Shown: positions 61,633 to 64,000 of the stretch, piece by piece
Numbering within the stretch: position 1 is the stretch's first letter
Layout of the letters: each line of letters opens with the position of its first letter
Assembly (NCBI RefSeq): GCF_018596335.1
Contig: NZ_JAHEPS010000009.1
Span: 23,996 to 87,995 of the forward strand
DNA from: Shewanella jiangmenensis
GTDB taxonomy: Bacteria > Pseudomonadota > Gammaproteobacteria > Enterobacterales > Shewanellaceae
Direction of reading: 5' to 3'
Length of the DNA: 64,000 bases
Program-made: the position numbers and the translations under genes
Notes under the pieces: model-generated
The model's database searches: none
Told to the model about the DNA's origin: nothing
The model's input: only the letters and a program-made list of their open reading frames with translations

Positions 61633-61857
61633 GGCGAAAGCCCTGTGGTTGCGCTGTTGAAATCGGGCGCAGTATACCAAAGGAGCACGTTTTGGTTGAG
61701 GGCGTGAAAAATCCTCCGTTTACTGCCATTGCAGCAACGGAAAGTGCAGGGGTAGACTGACGCATCCCTTTTTGATGTTTGCCCGCGCATCAATTACGCC
61801 GACAAAAGCATGAGCGTCGACTCGGGCACGAGCATCTTTTTGAACCTAAACGACCGG

Positions 61858-62736
61858 ATGAACATGAGCGACCAGGTAACCAAAAGTGAACAGCCCGTCA
61901 GCCCCGCGACCGGGCAAATCGACAGGTATGCGGTGTTTGGTAATCCCATCGGCCACAGCAAATCGCCGCAAATCCACGCCATGTTTGCCGAGCAAACCTC
62001 GCAACCGATGAGTTACGAAGCCGTGCTGGCTCCTAAAGATGGCTTTGCCACAGCTGTGGCCGAGTTTATGGCAAACGGCGGGCGCGGCGCCAATGTGACA
62101 GTCCCTTTTAAAGAAGAAGCCTTTGCCCTCTGTGACGAGCTGAGTGACGATGCGCGCGTTGCCGGTGCAGTTAACACCCTGATTAAACTTGACGATGGTC
62201 GTCTCCGCGGTGACAACACCGATGGCCTTGGGCTGGTGGGGGATTTACTGCGTCATGATGTTGGACTTAAAGGGCGCCGGATTTTGCTGGTTGGCGCAGG
62301 CGGCGCCGCCAGAGGCGCATTACTGCCACTTATCAGAGCTGGCGCACAGCTGAGCTTATGTAACCGCACCCGAGCCAAAGCCGAAACGCTGGCGAATTTG
62401 ATCCCCGGCGCCGACATTCAGGTGGTCAACGGAGAGAGCATCGACACGGCCTTTGATGTCATAATCAATTCAACCTCAGCAAGCCTCAGCGGCGAACTGC
62501 CGGCACTGTCAACGCATGCCATAAACAGCCGCACGGTTTGCTACGACATGATGTATGCTGCGGCGCCAACGCCGTTCAACCTATGGGCCAAGCAACAGGG
62601 CGCTGCGGCTTGTATCGATGGACTTGGCATGTTGGTTGGGCAAGCGGCTGAAAGTTTTTATCTCTGGCGCGCCGTCAGACCCGATAGCAAACGGGTGCTG
62701 ATGACCTTGCGTCAAAGTCTTCTTCTTGGAAACTGA
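61858..62736 (+). CDS. aroE: Shikimate 5-dehydrogenase AroE
   Basis: About 292 residues from 61858; ATGs at 61810 and 61864 are alternatives, since the family core begins at YAVFGNPIGHSKSPQIHAMF. NADP-binding motif GAGGAARGALLPL and the shikimate-site GANVTVPFKEEA are present, with NTDGLGLVGDL. Reduces 3-dehydroshikimate in the aromatic amino-acid pathway. One base before the DUF1488 gene. Confidence 0.95.
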   Translation: MNMSDQVTKSEQPVSPATGQIDRYAVFGNPIGHSKSPQIHAMFAEQTSQPMSYEAVLAPKDGFATAVAEFMANGGRGANVTVPFKEEAFALCDELSDDARVAGAVNTLIKLDDGRLRGDNTDGLGLVGDLLRHDVGLKGRRILLVGAGGAARGALLPLIRAGAQLSLCNRTRAKAETLANLIPGADIQVVNGESIDTAFDVIINSTSASLSGELPALSTHAINSRTVCYDMMYAAAPTPFNLWAKQQGAAACIDGLGMLVGQAAESFYLWRAVRPDSKRVLMTLRQSLLLGN

Positions 62737-62737
62737 A

Positions 62738-62995
62738 ATGAATCAAAGTGTGATATTTGCCGATGCCATCAGCATCGATGGGAAAAAACAATTGCTGAAG
62801 CTGGTTGCCCATCAGCAGGGAATGCGGATTGAGTGCGTACTCAGTTTTGCGCGGCTGCAGCAGCTGTGCAAAACCCCCGTTAATGTAGATAACGCGGCGT
62901 CGCTGCTCGAAGGGGTGAGATTTGAAGTGGAAGAGCTGGCCGAAACCCTTATCGAAGAAGATGCCTTCGATGAATGGGGACGCATCGAAATTTGA
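62738..62995 (+). CDS. DUF1488 protein (YrdB-like)
   Basis: 85 residues from the ATG at 62738. Small protein of the DUF1488/YrdB family (MNQSVIFADAISIDGKKQLL), function unknown. Almost overlaps aroE, as in E. coli aroE-yrdB-yrdA. Confidence 0.88.
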   Translation: MNQSVIFADAISIDGKKQLLKLVAHQQGMRIECVLSFARLQQLCKTPVNVDNAASLLEGVRFEVEELAETLIEEDAFDEWGRIEI

Positions 62996-63008
62996 TGATC
63001 CCCGGCTG

Positions 63009-63038
63009 AGCCTGACGTCCTCTTATATAGCTCAGGCT
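63009..63038. terminator. Weak hairpin between the DUF1488 and carbonic anhydrase genes
   Basis: AGCCTGA and TCAGGCT (seven base pairs) lie between the convergent genes; the right arm overlaps the stop of the carbonic anhydrase gene. No T-run is prominent. Confidence 0.4.
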
Positions 63039-63586
63039 TTGTCAAACAGCTGTTGCTGCAGGTACTCGTCTTTCAGCAACACATAGTTTTGTGCTGACAG
63101 GGGCAGGAAGGCGAGTTCGGCGTCGGTCAGCGGTCTTGCCTGCTTTACCGGGCTGCCTACATAAAGGTAGCCACTCTCCAGTACCTTGCCCGGCGGCACC
63201 AAAGAGCCCGCACCCAGGATAACATCGTCGCTCACCACCGCACCATCGAGCACTATGGCTCCCATTCCAATCAACACCCGGTTGCCGATGGTACAGCCAT
63301 GCAACATGGCCTTATGGCCTACAGTTACATCATCACCAATGATCAGCGGATGGCCATCGGGCTTGGCAGGGGTCTTACGGGTAACGTGTAAGCAGGTGCC
63401 ATCCTGAATGCTGCTTCTATTGCCAATGCGGATATGGTTCACATCACCACGGGCGGCCACCATGGGCCACACGCTGGCATCATCGCCCAGCACTATGTCG
63501 CCAACCAGCACGCAGGCTTCATCTATATAGACACGTGAGCCCAGTTTTGGCTCTGTCGCTTTATACACTCTCAACGCTTTTGACAT
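63032..63586 (-). CDS. Gamma-carbonic anhydrase family protein (YrdA-like)
   Basis: 184 residues, left-handed beta-helix of hexapeptide repeats. Zinc-binding His candidates occur in GTCLHVTRKT and VGHKAMLHGC, with a further Gln/Asp pattern VWPMVAARGDVNHI. YrdA-type proteins retain the fold but carbonic anhydrase activity is variable. Adjacent to the rRNA promoter region, as yrdA is to an rrn operon in E. coli. Confidence 0.92.
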   Translation of the reverse strand: MSKALRVYKATEPKLGSRVYIDEACVLVGDIVLGDDASVWPMVAARGDVNHIRIGNRSSIQDGTCLHVTRKTPAKPDGHPLIIGDDVTVGHKAMLHGCTIGNRVLIGMGAIVLDGAVVSDDVILGAGSLVPPGKVLESGYLYVGSPVKQARPLTDAELAFLPLSAQNYVLLKDEYLQQQLFDKA

Positions 63587-63697
63587 TTAATTTCCAGTAA
63601 ATGGCAGTTTTTTCGCATTATAAAGCGCATAAATCGGCCGGTCAGGTTGTTTTTCCTTCAAACGAGGTAAAAAAACAAAAAAAGCCCGAATTGCCCC

Positions 63698-63725
63698 TTG
63701 CGCAAAAGTTCAGGCTCCCTATAAT
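63698..63725 (+). promoter_or_regulatory. rrn P1-type promoter
   Basis: TTGCGC (63698-63703), 16 bases, TATAAT (63720-63725), then a GCGC discriminator, typical of a growth-rate-controlled rRNA promoter. A-rich UP-like DNA precedes it. Confidence 0.85.
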
Positions 63726-63849
63726 GCGCATCCACTGACACGGCACGGGGCGCCAAGCACTGAGGTGCAACGCAAATCGAACGTGAAAGTAGTTGAAGCG
63801 AGCGAAAGCCAACTTCAACAGCGTCGAAAGAAAGTTTGCAAAAACTGCT

Positions 63850-63877
63850 TGACGCGAAAGTAGGAAAGCGTAAAATA
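63850..63877 (+). promoter_or_regulatory. rrn P2-type promoter
   Basis: TTGACG (63850-63855), 16 bases, TAAAAT (63872-63877), about 150 bases after P1. Confidence 0.82.
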
Positions 63878-63912
63878 CGCAGCCCTGACCCGGTGAGCCA
63901 AGCGCGACCGGA

Positions 63913-63924
63913 TGTTCTTTAAAA
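63913..63924 (+). promoter_or_regulatory. boxA-like antitermination element
   Basis: TGTTCTTTAAAA resembles the rrn boxA (TGCTCTTTAACA) and sits at the expected place after P2. Confidence 0.75.
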
Positions 63925-64000
63925 ATCAGATAAGACAAGCAAATCTGTGTGGATACTCGCAGGTTGATGAAGTCGACAAAACGATTTTATCAATGAAAGA

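Larger units (their letters stand above)
63587..64000 (+). promoter_or_regulatory. rRNA operon leader region
   Basis: 414 bases with no protein gene. It contains two tandem sigma-70-type promoters with 16-base spacers, an A-rich stretch upstream resembling an UP element (63668-63684), and a boxA-like antitermination signal. The order is that of an rrn leader; the 16S rRNA would begin right of the window. Confidence 0.88.

Noticed and set aside
63642..63938. Minus-strand open frame across the rRNA leader
   Set aside because: It covers two clear rRNA-type promoters and boxA and has no protein family features.
1..64000. CRISPR arrays, IS elements, prophage or tRNA genes
   Set aside because: No regularly spaced direct repeats, transposase or integrase sequence, or tRNA cloverleaf was recognised on reading through; short or degenerate cases could have been missed.

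Overview
The window looks like the chromosome of a gammaproteobacterium, most likely Shewanella or a close relative. This is judged from gene order and protein sequence, not from a search. It is origin-proximal. It carries rpmH-dnaA-dnaN-recF-gyrB, a GATC/DnaA-box region in front of dnaA, five parS-like sites between about 29 and 42 kb, and an rRNA-operon promoter at the right edge. No tRNA, IS element, prophage or CRISPR array was seen.

Layout. 1-3.3 kb: glutathione-dependent formaldehyde detoxification (fghA-frmA, left end cut) with a divergent LysR regulator and a small membrane protein. 3.3-13.8 kb: mnmE, yidC, yidD, rnpA, rpmH leftward, and dnaA, dnaN, recF, gyrB rightward. 14.3-24.5 kb: an accessory glycan locus with a TonB-dependent receptor, a flavin 'tryptophan halogenase'-like protein, an AraC regulator, an MFS sugar transporter, a ROK kinase and a secreted GH20 hexosaminidase. 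Together these look like uptake, cleavage and phosphorylation of an N-acetylhexosamine-containing glycan. 24.5-25.8 kb: poorly recognised genes, including a possible broken ECF sigma factor gene. 25.7-30.9 kb: a tightly overlapping leftward operon pxpB-pxpC-pxpA-DUF969-DUF979-pcp-nudix, which reads as a complete pyroglutamate (5-oxoproline) release, membrane and hydrolysis unit.

31-45.4 kb: HDOD protein, glyS/glyQ, tag, a large periplasmic PD40-amidohydrolase, tusA, a chemoreceptor with a Fur-box-like site, and fadA/fadB. The parS-like sites are scattered through this part; one is the stem of the terminator between tag and the amidohydrolase. 45.7-53.7 kb: pepQ-yigZ-trkH-hemG (the order known from E. 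coli), followed by a second hemG and a second trkH on opposite strands, a small ArsR regulator, and trkA. This gives two TrkH/HemG pairs beside one TrkA.

53.7-63.6 kb: rsmB-fmt-def leftward. Rightward are a LysM protein, dprA, smg, a C4 zinc-finger protein, hemF, aroE and a DUF1488 gene; a truncated haemoglobin and a gamma-carbonic anhydrase are leftward. This is the conserved E. coli-like def/smf/smg/yrdD/aroE/yrdB/yrdA block, but the tsaC (yrdC) gene usual between the zinc-finger gene and aroE is absent. The last 400 bases hold two tandem rRNA-type promoters and a boxA; the 16S gene would begin beyond the right edge. Unusual starts deserve attention: dprA lacks a canonical start at its full-length N-terminus, the MFS gene has only a TTG start overlapping a five-codon leader, and rnpA, dnaA, fmt, DUF979 and the 252-residue protein use GTG or TTG.
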